Positions 1 through 7,745 are shown, counted from the stretch's first letter. The stretch: DNA of 64,000 bases from JAFGQJ01 sp964588525 (GCA_964588525.1 CAZPQC010000001.1:1-64000), one strand, 5' to 3'. A program made the numbers and translations. The notes: generated by a model from the letters alone, not told the origin.

Positions 1-279
1 TAGTGTTGGAGTAAATGTGTTTGGTGTATATGAAATGGGGTGGGATGGTTCAACGGATGAGTAAGAATCATACCTATCTTTTCCGTCCTTGGTTTTCGGA
101 ACCGTTATTAAGCCGGTAGTAATATTACTTATATTCCCCCCGTCCTTGGGGCATACAGCTTAGAGGTCCCTTATTGTCCAGGGTCGGATAGAATCCCCAG
201 GTAAGTGGCGTCTGGGGTCATCAAGATTCCCCACCCCGACGTTTATGAGTACAGTGTCTCCCTGAGGAGGAGACCAAGG
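1..279. other. A+T-rich left edge without a supported gene
   Basis: I see no convincing gene here. The segment is richer in A+T than most of the window and holds a 12-bp palindrome, AGTAATATTACT, at 118-129. The part just before 280 is probably the left flank of the transposase remnant that follows, but I could not define an insertion-sequence terminus. Confidence 0.4.
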
Positions 280-597
280 ATGAGCTATCGAAAGATGTGC
301 AAGCGAGACGTGTGGGAGATCTATCGGCGCTGGCAGGCGGGACAAAGCTTGTCACGGATTGCAGCCAATGAGCGACGCGATCGCAAGACGGTACGGCAGT
401 ATCTGGAGGGGTTCGAGAAACTCGGGTTGGTAGCCGGCCAAGCCCCACTGGAACGTTAGCGCTTCTATGGGATCGTCGAGAGCCTTCTGCCGGCTCGTAC
501 CCAGAGGCCTTCACCAGGTTGTGCGCAGCTGCACGGCTGCCGTTCCACCGACACACCGCGTCTCTTGCCTCACCCAACATCAGCCGAAACGCGATGA
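280..597 (+). pseudogene. IS21-like (IstA-type) transposase N-terminal remnant with in-frame stop
   Basis: The ATG at 280 follows a GAGGAGG ribosome site at 264-270. The first 59 residues form a helix-turn-helix of the kind that opens IS21-family IstA transposases (GQSLSRIAANERRDRKTVRQ). A TAG at 457-459 interrupts the frame. Beyond it the same frame stays open to a TGA at 595-597 and begins RFYGIVESLLPARTQRPSP, which still looks like transposase. No DDE catalytic domain and no istB partner follow. The element is therefore a dead fragment: nonsense mutation plus loss of most of the gene. The family call rests on recognising the HTH and its position, so IS21 is likely rather than certain. Confidence 0.6.
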
Positions 598-874
598 CTG
601 AGGATTTTCCAGTTGAGGGTGTGGCAGAGCCAGTATATCACAGGGAAGGGTTTTCGAAAAACTCAAGAGAAAAGTCTTCACACTGGCCTACTGGCTTCTG
701 GTCTGGGAGATCGGCCGGAGAACCCAATCTTAACAGACCGCACTTATGGATCATATTCATCATGTAACACATTGTTGATTTCCTCCATCGCAAATCAACA
801 AATACCTGATACATAAGCGGTCTTGTGTTCGTTTGTAGCACCTGCTTCTGGGAATCACCAATTCGGCGAGTAAA
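598..874. other. Gene-poor spacer
   Basis: No supported gene on either strand. The spacer lies between the transposase remnant and a minus-strand accessory operon. It becomes progressively A+T-rich toward 750-870, in line with acquired DNA. Confidence 0.4.
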
Positions 875-1168
875 TTATTTCTGGGCTTCCAGATGGTTAT
901 AATAGTCCGCACCAGTCATGCTACAGTTCACCAGTGAATTGAATTGACCAGGATCTAGTTTCAGATCTCTACATATGTATTGAGATTTGCCGTGTTTCAT
1001 AATCCTATCGTGATTGTTGGGGATTTTGACTTTTGTAATCAGGATATCTCTCCAATAGATGTAACCTTTCCAATGTTTCCCTGACTTGTTAATTCTGCGT
1101 GGCGAGGCTTTATTTAAGATAGCGAGTCTGATGTCCTTTTCTCGAAAGTCAAGTATTTTCTCGGCCAT
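875..1168 (-). CDS. Small hypothetical protein, third gene of the SDH_sah unit
   Basis: 97 residues, basic, no signal peptide or membrane segment. I do not recognise the family. A central stretch (ITKVKIPNNH) faintly recalls the nucleic-acid-contact segment of HicA-type toxins, but the overall pattern is not HicA and I do not call it one. The start lies 20 nt inside the end of the preceding gene, so translation is probably coupled. It is the last of three co-directional genes in an A+T-rich island beside a toxin-antitoxin pair and an IS remnant, suggesting an accessory or mobile function. Confidence 0.5.
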   Translation of the reverse strand: MAEKILDFREKDIRLAILNKASPRRINKSGKHWKGYIYWRDILITKVKIPNNHDRIMKHGKSQYICRDLKLDPGQFNSLVNCSMTGADYYNHLEAQK

Positions 1169-1655
1169 CTAGGATGAGCATAGATTCTAATATATTCTTC
1201 CAACGTTTCGGGAACTTACCAAGTTGTTCGTCAGGAATATCCAGCAAGTCGTCACAAAGATCAACAAAATCCCTCAAGACTTCATGTATAGCTTCCTTTG
1301 CTCTATTTGCAAAGGCATATAGTTCGAGTTCTGGTATCTCAGCTTTTACTTCTTCTGCCTCATATGATACTGTGACGGCAATCGGTTTTCTTAATACGTA
1401 TCTATCGTCGGGAAGTGAGTTTATTACACGCACAGTAGGAGCCGGCGGGGAAACTCTGCGAAGCGGTTGAAATGTGAATTCGGCAGAGGGGACCAGCAGG
1501 TCGTCTCTTGTAGGATCTACAATTACCACGGCATTCTCCATCACTTTTGAGAGCTCGCTTTGAACGGCCGAATTCGTATAAAGTTGAGAATCACGGGTCA
1601 GAGTTGATTCGCCGTAGTAGTAGTTGTCGCAACGGTCTAATTCAAGCTGGTTCAT
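1149..1655 (-). CDS. Hypothetical protein, middle gene of the SDH_sah unit
   Basis: 168 residues from the ATG at 1655 (MNQLELDRC). This start is preferred over an upstream one because an AAGGATGGA ribosome site precedes it and it overlaps the end of the protease gene by only 14 nt. The C-terminal half is acidic and predicted helical (around residues 100-165), and the N-terminal half is rich in hydrophobic beta-like stretches. I see no known motif, signal peptide or membrane segment. The tight overlap on both sides suggests that the three products act together. Function unknown. Confidence 0.55.
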   Translation of the reverse strand: MNQLELDRCDNYYYGESTLTRDSQLYTNSAVQSELSKVMENAVVIVDPTRDDLLVPSAEFTFQPLRRVSPPAPTVRVINSLPDDRYVLRKPIAVTVSYEAEEVKAEIPELELYAFANRAKEAIHEVLRDFVDLCDDLLDIPDEQLGKFPKRWKNILESMLILDGRENT

Positions 1656-2655
1656 GTTTCCATCCTTGGAATGATAACTGATCATTTATCAGAATCTGAG
1701 GCATCCCCCTTTGATCCGTACCCCGAAGTCTTCTCAACACTCCTTCTTTGCAGAACACATGGGTTCCGGTTGGAAGACTCTCTATCAGAGCTTGCCGTAG
1801 TGAATACTCTTGCTGGTCTACATCCCCAAGTATCATGTTTGGGTTGTATGGATTGTTAAGGTCCAATTCACTTCGGATATCGTCGTAAATGGACTTGATC
1901 AAACCATACAAATCATCATCTGGTTTTTCGATCGGAAGACCCAAGTCCTCATCCGCTTCTCGCCTGTTAATTGTATAATCATGACTTCCAGATTCAGCTG
2001 CCAGAAAAGACACTATCTTATTAACCTTTTTTTTATCACTCATCTCTCGTGAGAGTAGTCGAGTTGCTAGCATTCGAATTTGGTTCCGAACTCTATATGT
2101 TTCCCCTAGAACGAGCGGATGAACTTTCTCAGCTAGAGTCAGAAGTACATCCGTCATATTCTTGAAACCCCTTATACGGAGTTGTTGTTTCGCAAGCTCA
2201 AAAAAGCTATTAATGGCTTCAACGCCAACGGGAACTGTGGTTTGCGTAGTAGCTCCAGGAACAGGTGGATTCAATGGACTATTGAAATTTGGGTCAATCG
2301 GACTTAGAGTTGCCTGCTTCGTCATGATGATACGTGAAGCACCTAGGCAGATTATAGTACCAGCACTGTGAGCTTTTGCCGGTACAATAACCTCGTATTC
2401 TTGACAGAACTGATGTAGCAGATTTGCTATACTCCAAGCTGCTATTGTCTGCCCGCCTCTCGTATAGAGTAAGAGAGAAATCCGAGGAATCCGCGTTTTG
2501 CCAGTAATTCCATCAAGATGATCAGCAATGAAGTCAAGTACTTCCGGATGGATTTGCGTAGATAGCCCTGGGCGGTCCCCCGTGACGTACACAAGAAGTT
2601 TTGACGACCGCTTCACTTGAAGAGCTTCATATTTGCCCTTTCTGTCCCTGAACAT
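1642..2655 (-). CDS. SDH_sah-family serine protease (ClpP/SppA-like fold)
   Basis: 337 residues from the ATG at 2655; a GTG at 2688 in the same frame is the alternative start. The sequence matches the serine dehydrogenase proteinase family (PF01972). It has a LLYTRGG strand-turn near residue 65 and then AHSAGT near residue 97, where the serine is the expected nucleophile, followed by an MTKQATLSPIDPNF stretch. Members are crotonase-fold serine peptidases related to SppA and ClpP, and their substrates are generally unknown. No signal peptide is visible, so a cytoplasmic location is likely. The stop overlaps the start of the next gene, so the protease heads a three-gene translationally coupled unit. 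Confidence 0.8.
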   Translation of the reverse strand: MFRDRKGKYEALQVKRSSKLLVYVTGDRPGLSTQIHPEVLDFIADHLDGITGKTRIPRISLLLYTRGGQTIAAWSIANLLHQFCQEYEVIVPAKAHSAGTIICLGASRIIMTKQATLSPIDPNFNSPLNPPVPGATTQTTVPVGVEAINSFFELAKQQLRIRGFKNMTDVLLTLAEKVHPLVLGETYRVRNQIRMLATRLLSREMSDKKKVNKIVSFLAAESGSHDYTINRREADEDLGLPIEKPDDDLYGLIKSIYDDIRSELDLNNPYNPNMILGDVDQQEYSLRQALIESLPTGTHVFCKEGVLRRLRGTDQRGMPQILINDQLSFQGWKHEPA

Positions 2656-2884
2656 AGCCAAATCAAACCTACATAAAAAGTATATCACTATGAAATTCGG
2701 TCGTCTATGACACGAAAAGAAGTCTGAGAGAATCCAATTATACTCAAAGACCCTTATTCTCCAGCTGATACAATTGTGTACCTTGTGTTAGATTAGAGCC
2801 CATCCCGCATGGGGTCAAAATGCTTCCAGGCGTCTGCCCGACGCTTAGTCTCCCGCTTCTTGGTTCCGTATTCATTGCTCACTC

Positions 2885-2928
2885 GCCTTGTGGAGAGTGG
2901 GAAGAAAATCCAGACATCTCCACAAGGC
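2885..2928. terminator. Perfect 12-bp hairpin beyond yoeB
   Basis: GCCTTGTGGAGA at 2885-2896 is the exact reverse complement of 2917-2928, with a 20-nt loop. TTTTTA follows on the plus strand, so it is terminator-like for plus-strand transcription. The only nearby transcript I can support is yoeB on the minus strand, where the U-tract is missing. It may act as a bidirectional barrier or be the scar of a mobile element. The rest of 2689-2977 shows no gene. Confidence 0.4.
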
Positions 2929-2977
2929 TTTTTACGGTCTTTATCTGCCATTCGCGAGTTTATCTGCTTTTGCTACC

Positions 2978-3232
2978 TCAATAATGATATCTGCAGGCAA
3001 GGATATGGAGCTCATCTTTATCCACCCGATAGACAACTCGATGCTCCTGGTCTATTCTCCGGCTCCAAAATCCGGTTAGGTCGAATTTCAATGGTTCCGG
3101 TTTTCCGATGCCTTCATATGGCGTCCGTGATATTTCCTTAATTATGGAGTTGATCTCTTTCAAAATTTTTTTATCGGTTCTCTGCCAATAGAGATAGTCA
3201 TCCCAGCCGTTGGGATGAAAGATGATTCCCAC
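2978..3232 (-). CDS. yoeB: YoeB toxin, ribosome-dependent mRNA interferase
   Basis: 84 residues, the same length as E. coli YoeB. The family's functional residues are all in place: E46 in GKPEPLK, R65 in EHR, and the terminal H83-Y84 (CRYHY). YoeB is a type II toxin of the RelE/Txe fold that cleaves mRNA in the ribosomal A site when its antitoxin is degraded. The start is a GTG that shares its first G with the last base of the yefM stop (TAGTG), giving a 1-nt overlap and strong coupling. All catalytic positions are retained, so the toxin is probably active. Confidence 0.93.
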   Translation of the reverse strand: MGIIFHPNGWDDYLYWQRTDKKILKEINSIIKEISRTPYEGIGKPEPLKFDLTGFWSRRIDQEHRVVYRVDKDELHILACRYHY

Positions 3233-3489
3233 TAGTCATCCTCGATCAGCTCTTGTTCTTTTCCCGAGCCATTCTGATAACTCTTGATGCTCTCCCTCAG
3301 CCGTTTTGCATTTTGGGGGCTCCTCAGGAGATAAGATGTTTCTTCTATCGCAGCGTAATCTTCATAGGCAACCATGACCACGTTACCACCATTCCTTCTA
3401 GTTACTATAACGGGTTCATGGTCCGAGATAATTTTATCCATTGTTGACTTCAGGTTCCTACGGAGCTCGCTGTAGTTTATTGCATTCAT
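3232..3489 (-). CDS. yefM: YefM antitoxin, Phd/YefM family
   Basis: 85 residues from the ATG at 3489, chosen because a GGAGGAG ribosome site sits just upstream; a start six codons earlier is possible. The N-terminal MNAINYSELRRNLKSTMDKI and the VIVTRRNGGNVVMVAYEDY stretch are typical of the Phd/YefM DNA-binding fold. The acidic C-terminal tail (KEQELIEDD) is the flexible toxin-neutralising part. YefM represses its own operon, with YoeB as co-repressor, and the expected operator lies directly upstream. Confidence 0.93.
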   Translation of the reverse strand: MNAINYSELRRNLKSTMDKIISDHEPVIVTRRNGGNVVMVAYEDYAAIEETSYLLRSPQNAKRLRESIKSYQNGSGKEQELIEDD

Positions 3490-3514
3490 GCATTCTCCTC
3501 CTGCCATTATTACT

Positions 3515-3541
3515 TGTACATAAAATTGTACAATAAGTCAA
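3515..3541 (-). promoter_or_regulatory. yefM-yoeB operator/promoter: two TGTACA sites
   Basis: Two TGTACA palindromes, at 3515-3520 and 3527-3532, have centres exactly 12 bp apart. This is the core and spacing known for the YefM-YoeB operator in E. coli. A minus-strand TTGACT at 3541-3536 can serve as the -35 box, so repressor bound at the palindromes would cover the promoter. The remaining 3542-3761 shows no gene. Confidence 0.8.
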
Positions 3542-3761
3542 GAGGACAATATTCGACCCGCCGTTGGATTTCGGTTTATTTCACCAAGCGATTGGGGCTG
3601 CTGATCCAAAATCCGCTTTCTCGCTCGCCTTATTTTCTATTTAACAACTGAAGTCAGCCGGATCGGAGTTCGTTTTTTCCCCCTGCATTGTCCCCTCCCA
3701 GTTACAGGAATTGCAGCTTGAGTACGAGTCTGACCGGAGAACTGGAATAAATACCGGTCCG

Positions 3762-5285
3762 CTAGAAGCTGCCCGCAAAGAGCTTCTTGCTGGAGAAGTC
3801 GGGGTCGCTGGTTAGATTCACCCCCAGCTTCCTCAGCCCCGCTTCATCTCCCGGTGTCGGTATGTGGGTCATGTGAACCTCGCAGCCCTGAAGTTCTTTC
3901 AGCATATCCACAGCGGCCTGGGCCCCGGGATTCACCGTCGTGCTGATGCTGAGCGCAATCAAGGTTTCCTCCAGATCGAGGCTGACGACTCTACCCCCCA
4001 GGACATCCTTCTTGAAATGGCCCAGCGAATCGACGATATTGGGAGGAAGGAGGTGGATGGAATCGGGAATATTGGCAAGGTGTTTGACCGCATTGAGAAT
4101 TAGACTCGAGGCGGCGTGCATCAGGGGAGAGTTCGTGCCTGTGATTTCCGTTCCATCCTTCAGCTGTATCGCAGCCCCGCAGAAGATCCCTTCACTTCCC
4201 TTGCCTTTCTTTCGGCCCTCCTCGGCGGCTTTCCTGGCCAGCGGCACAACGGTTCTTTCCTCGGGTTTGACTCCCAGATCCTCCAGCAGGAGCTTGATCC
4301 GTTGGACCGTTTCCCCTTCCACCAGACCCATGGCATGTTCACAGGAGTAACGAAAATATCTACGAATGATCTCCTGGAGCGCCGCCTCACATACCACCTG
4401 ATCGTCGGTGATGCCGAAGCCGACTCGATTCACACCCATGTCCGTCGGCGATTTGTAGAAGGAGGGTTTTCCGGTGATCTTCTCCAGTATTCTGGAGAGT
4501 ATCGGAAAAACATCGATGTCCCGGTTGTAGTTCACCGTGCTCTCGTTGTAGGCCTCCAAATGAAAGCTGTCGATCAGGTTGTAATCACCTATGTCCGCTG
4601 TAGCTGCTTCGTAGGCGACATTGACGGGGTGTTTGAGGGGCAGGTTCCAGATGGGAAAGGTTTCGAACTTCGCGTATCCGGAAACCCAGCCGCGACGGTA
4701 GTCGTGATATAGCTGAGAAAGACAGGTAGCCAGTTTGCCACTGTTGGGACCGGGACCGGTGACAACAACGATCGGATTGTCGGTTTCGATGTACTCGTTG
4801 GCCCCGTACCCCTCCTCACTCACGACCACTTCGACTTCCGTCGGGTAGCCCTTGGTGAAGCTGTGGGTATAAACCCTGACTCCCCGTCGTTCAAGCCGGT
4901 TCTTGAAGACCTTCGCCGCTGTTTGATTCTCGTAACGTGTGATGATGACGGCCCGCACCTTGATGCCCCATTCCGCCAGATCGTCCATCAGCTTGAGGGC
5001 GTCGGAGTCGTAGGTGATTCCAAAATCAGCTCTTATTTTCTTGCGCTCGATATCGCCGGCATAGATGCAGAGCAGAACATCCGCTCTGTTTATAAGTTTC
5101 TGCAGCAGTCTCATCTTGACGTTTGGATCGAAGCCGGGCAGAACTCGGGAGGCATGAAAGTCATAGACGAGTTTTCCGCCGAACTCCAGGTAGAGCTTAT
5201 GCTTGATTTGTTCGACCCGCGCGAGAATCGCCCTGGACTGCTCCTCCAGATACTTCTCATTGTCAAAACCGATCCTGTCATTCAT
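3762..5285 (-). CDS. DUF1846 / UPF0371 family protein
   Basis: 507 residues, the usual length for the family (PF08903). Recognisable family stretches are the N-terminal IGFDNEKYLEEQSRAI, KLVYDFHASRVLPGF, VVVTGPGPNSGKLATCLSQL and the TGTNSPLMHAASS segment near residue 380. The GPGPNSGK turn looks like a nucleotide-binding loop, but the biochemical activity of the family is not established to my knowledge. No signal peptide or membrane helix, hence cytoplasmic. The ATG at 5285 has a GTGAGGTC ribosome site. It is monocistronic, divergent from the PfpI remnant. Confidence 0.88.
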   Translation of the reverse strand: MNDRIGFDNEKYLEEQSRAILARVEQIKHKLYLEFGGKLVYDFHASRVLPGFDPNVKMRLLQKLINRADVLLCIYAGDIERKKIRADFGITYDSDALKLMDDLAEWGIKVRAVIITRYENQTAAKVFKNRLERRGVRVYTHSFTKGYPTEVEVVVSEEGYGANEYIETDNPIVVVTGPGPNSGKLATCLSQLYHDYRRGWVSGYAKFETFPIWNLPLKHPVNVAYEAATADIGDYNLIDSFHLEAYNESTVNYNRDIDVFPILSRILEKITGKPSFYKSPTDMGVNRVGFGITDDQVVCEAALQEIIRRYFRYSCEHAMGLVEGETVQRIKLLLEDLGVKPEERTVVPLARKAAEEGRKKGKGSEGIFCGAAIQLKDGTEITGTNSPLMHAASSLILNAVKHLANIPDSIHLLPPNIVDSLGHFKKDVLGGRVVSLDLEETLIALSISTTVNPGAQAAVDMLKELQGCEVHMTHIPTPGDEAGLRKLGVNLTSDPDFSSKKLFAGSF

Positions 5286-5323
5286 GATGCAGACCTCACG
5301 CTGATTAATCGCTCAAGACGTGA

Positions 5324-5626
5324 TCTTACCCTTTTTCAAGAGTATATAAAACTGCAATCGCTGTCCCCGAAGTCGTTGCCGCCGGAGGTATCGAAGCAAC
5401 CTTCGCAGTTCAGGTAGAAGAGCTCGACACCGACGGTGTTCTGAGAGGCAAAACCGCAACCGGCTTCTTCTCGATCCGGGACGATATGGAGAACACCGGC
5501 GCCCGGTGGGTGGATCGGGGGCTCGCCGTGGACGGCAACCTGATCATTTCCCGCAATCCGGGCGACCTTCCCGCCTTCTGTAGGGAGATCATCCGGCGGC
5601 TCGGGATTTCCGAACAAGAAAAGTGA
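5324..5626 (+). pseudogene. PfpI/DJ-1-family remnant, C-terminal half only
   Basis: An open frame from just after a TGA (5321-5323) to the TGA at 5624-5626 has no plausible start codon. Its C-terminal part reads LRGKTATGFFSIRDDMENTG, then ARWVD, VDGNLIISRNPGDLPAF, the conserved tail of PfpI/protease I (DJ-1 superfamily) proteins. The upstream half with the nucleophile elbow (AxCHG cysteine) is missing, so it cannot be an active enzyme. The residues before LRGK (VVAAGGIEATFAV) fit poorly. This looks like 5' truncation by deletion next to the divergent DUF1846 gene. Confidence 0.75.
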
Positions 5627-5682
5627 TGGAAACAGCGGGCATTCAGGTTGTATAGTATATCATGAGCGCTATAGAGGATATG

Positions 5683-6342
5683 ATGGCAAGAAAAATACGA
5701 ATCATACTGGCCGACGACCATGCCGTGGTACGGGACGGCATCAAAGCGGTGATCCAACGATTGGCGGAGAACATAGCCATAGTCGGTGAGGCGGCAACCG
5801 GAAAGGAGGTGCTCGAGATAGCTCAGGGCAAGGCTGTGGATGTGTTCGTCCTGGACCTGGAGATGCCCGAACTGGACGGAATCGAGACCATCACCAGGCT
5901 CAACGAGCGCCTCGGGCCGGTGAAGGTGGTTCTGCTGAGCATGTACGATGAAAAAATCCTGGTAGAGCGAGCGATCCGCGCCGGTGCCCGCGCCTATATC
6001 CTCAAAGAGTCGGCGGCGGAGGAAATCACTAAGGCCATAGAAGAGGTTTACAACGGAGGATACTTTTTCAGTCCCAAGATCTCCGGATATCTTGCCCAGG
6101 AGTTCCTCCATGAGCCTCAGGAGAAGGCTCCCCAATCCCTGGATACAGCCCTGACCCGCCGACAAACCGAAATCCTGAAACGCGTTTGCCAGGGATTGAC
6201 GGAAAAAGAGATCGCCTATCAGCTCAACATCTCCCCCAACACGGTGCACGTACACATCAACAACATCATGAACAAGGTCCAGATACACAACAAGGCGGGT
6301 TTGATCAAGTACGCGATCAAGATGGGATTCGTCCAGCTATGA
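5683..6342 (+). CDS. NarL/FixJ-type response regulator
   Basis: 219 residues from the ATG at 5683, preferred because GAGG at 5674-5677 is correctly placed; an ATG at 5662 would add seven residues. The receiver domain (1-120) has the acidic pair DD11-12, the phospho-acceptor aspartate at D58 (VLDLEMPELDG) and the lysine in YILKESA. The C-terminal LuxR helix-turn-helix (about 150-215) carries LTRRQTEILKRVCQGLTEKE and NTVHVHINNIMNKV. It is a phosphorylation-controlled DNA-binding transcription factor. No histidine kinase is adjacent, so its partner is encoded elsewhere. Confidence 0.92.
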   Translation: MARKIRIILADDHAVVRDGIKAVIQRLAENIAIVGEAATGKEVLEIAQGKAVDVFVLDLEMPELDGIETITRLNERLGPVKVVLLSMYDEKILVERAIRAGARAYILKESAAEEITKAIEEVYNGGYFFSPKISGYLAQEFLHEPQEKAPQSLDTALTRRQTEILKRVCQGLTEKEIAYQLNISPNTVHVHINNIMNKVQIHNKAGLIKYAIKMGFVQL

Positions 6343-6397
6343 GCGTGAGCGGCATCGATCCGTTCAGTCCCACACCCCAATTTTGTCGTTGAGTTCA

Positions 6398-6607
6398 TGA
6401 CCGGCCAGGAGTTCTTGTCCTCCTCGACTCCAGCCCTTACCTCTTAGCTATTNNNNNNNNNNNNNNNNNNNNNNNNNNNNNNNNNNNNNNNNNNNNNNNN
6501 NNNNNNNNNNNNNNNNNNNNNNNNNNNNNNNNNNNNNNNNNNNNNNNNNNNNTGACCGGCCAGGAGTTCTTGTCCTCCTCGACTCCAGCCCTTACCTCTT
6601 AGCTATT
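6398..6607. repeat. 55-bp direct repeat flanking the assembly gap
   Basis: The 55 bases at 6398-6452 recur exactly at 6553-6607, and the two copies abut the run of Ns from either side. Identical contig ends of this length are typical of two de Bruijn-graph contigs that share one k-mer (k = 55) and were scaffolded without being merged. A genuine tandem repeat spanning the gap is the alternative. Confidence 0.85.
6453..6552. other. Assembly gap, 100 Ns
   Basis: Exactly 100 unknown bases, the conventional placeholder for a gap of unspecified length. No gene is seen between the response regulator stop (6342) and the gap. Coordinates across this point are not physical distances. Confidence 0.98.
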
Positions 6608-6701
6608 GAACCACCCTCCTTCACACCACAACCGGATTGGTTTCAATTCCACAGTGATAACGGGTAATCCGGAATCAGGGCGAATATACACCTAACAGAG
6701 T

Positions 6702-6782
6702 ATGGGGAAGGCGGTGGACATATTTTTCATAATCCTGCTGGTCCTGTTCGCCTCGGTTATCCTGATCGGCTATCTGCGCTGA
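6702..6782 (+). CDS. Candidate 26-residue single-pass membrane peptide
   Basis: ATG at 6702 to TGA at 6780-6782, encoding MGKAVDIFFIILLVLFASVI followed by LIGYLR: one hydrophobic helix with a short basic C-terminus. A strong hairpin follows nine bases after the stop, which supports a short transcription unit. The ribosome site is weak (ACAGAG). Small single-helix peptides like this often modulate larger membrane proteins, but nothing in the sequence names a partner. The next gene downstream is the PrsW membrane protease. Confidence 0.4.
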   Translation: MGKAVDIFFIILLVLFASVILIGYLR

Positions 6783-6790
6783 AGTTCTAT

Positions 6791-6820
6791 AGAGGACCCT
6801 GGCTCCCTCCAGGGTCCTCT
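6791..6820 (+). terminator. Intrinsic terminator-like hairpin
   Basis: AGAGGACCCTGG at 6791-6802 pairs perfectly with 6809-6820 across the 6-nt loop CTCCCT. Only a short, broken T-rich tail (TCTAATC) follows, so termination may be partial. It separates the tiny membrane peptide from prsW. Confidence 0.65.
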
Positions 6821-6932
6821 TCTAATCAACTTGGCCTTGTTCAAGTGGTTCAGATCTGCGACCTTTTACATGAACTTGATATTAATAGATGTTAGGTTTT
6901 ATGATAAAGGCCTGAAATGGAAAGGACGGAAC

Positions 6933-7745
6933 ATGCCAAAGGCCGGGGGAGCTCGTTCGGGTAAACAACGCCACTATTGGTGGCGGATCCTGCTGATCGG
7001 ATTCGGGATCTACGTGGCCGGTCTGATCATCCTGATTTTTACCGGCAATCCCAATGTTTTTCCTACCATGACCATATCAGGCAGCTTTCTGGTTCCGGTG
7101 ACCTACGTATCCTTCTTTTACGAGCGCCGCCACCTGAGCAGCGTCAAGATGCCGGCCACGGCCATGACTTTTTTTTACGGTGGCGTATTGGGCACCCTGG
7201 CCGCTTCACTGCTGGAACCGCTGTTCATCCACAGCCTGACCTTCCAAACGGCTCTGATAGTCGGAGTGATAGAGGAGTTCGTCAAGATCTGGGGCGTCCT
7301 CTTGATAGCCCGCCGGTTGCGCCACGATTCGGAGCTGGACGGCATCATCCTGGGCGTCGCGGCGGGAATGGGCTTTGCCGCATTCGAGAGCATGGGCTAC
7401 GCCTTCAGCGCATTCCTGCGCAGCGGGGGCAGCCTGTCCCTCTCCGTTGGGGTGACGCTGTTGAGAGGGCTGTTATCACCCGTGGGTCACGGAACCTGGA
7501 CCGCTATATTCGCGGCCGTATTGTTCCGGGAAAGCTACGCGCGCAAGTTCCGGATCAACTTGGCGGTGTTTGCGGCCTACTTCACAGCGGTGGCGCTGCA
7601 CTGGTTGTGGGACGGGATTCCGGGTTTTTTGTCCCATCTCGTGAGCTCCGGAGTCGACATTTTCATCGCCCAGATGGTTGTCGGCGCGGCGGGCCTGTTC
7701 ATTCTCTGGCGACGGTGGAAAGAGGCGCTCAGCCGCCAGCAGTAG
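6933..7745 (+). CDS. prsW: PrsW-family intramembrane protease
   Basis: 270 residues from the ATG at 6933, chosen for its GGACGGA ribosome site; an upstream in-frame start would add 34 unlikely residues. Seven to eight hydrophobic segments are visible. The PrsW motifs appear in order: EE114-115 in IEEFVK, FE151-152 with Y156 (FAAFESMGY), H186 in SPVGHGTW and H223 in ALHWLWD. PrsW enzymes are glutamic-type membrane proteases of the CPBP superfamily. The best known member starts anti-sigma factor RsiW degradation in Bacillus. No anti-sigma gene is adjacent here, so the substrate is unknown. The lipoprotein operon follows 58 nt downstream. Confidence 0.88.
   Translation: MPKAGGARSGKQRHYWWRILLIGFGIYVAGLIILIFTGNPNVFPTMTISGSFLVPVTYVSFFYERRHLSSVKMPATAMTFFYGGVLGTLAASLLEPLFIHSLTFQTALIVGVIEEFVKIWGVLLIARRLRHDSELDGIILGVAAGMGFAAFESMGYAFSAFLRSGGSLSLSVGVTLLRGLLSPVGHGTWTAIFAAVLFRESYARKFRINLAVFAAYFTAVALHWLWDGIPGFLSHLVSSGVDIFIAQMVVGAAGLFILWRRWKEALSRQQ

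Noticed and set aside
875..1168. HicA toxin
   Set aside because: Only a short segment resembles HicA; the length and remaining pattern differ and no HicB follows.
5410..6288. A 292-codon minus-strand frame over the response regulator
   Set aside because: The plus strand encodes a full receiver and LuxR domain; the minus frame also spans the PfpI remnant.
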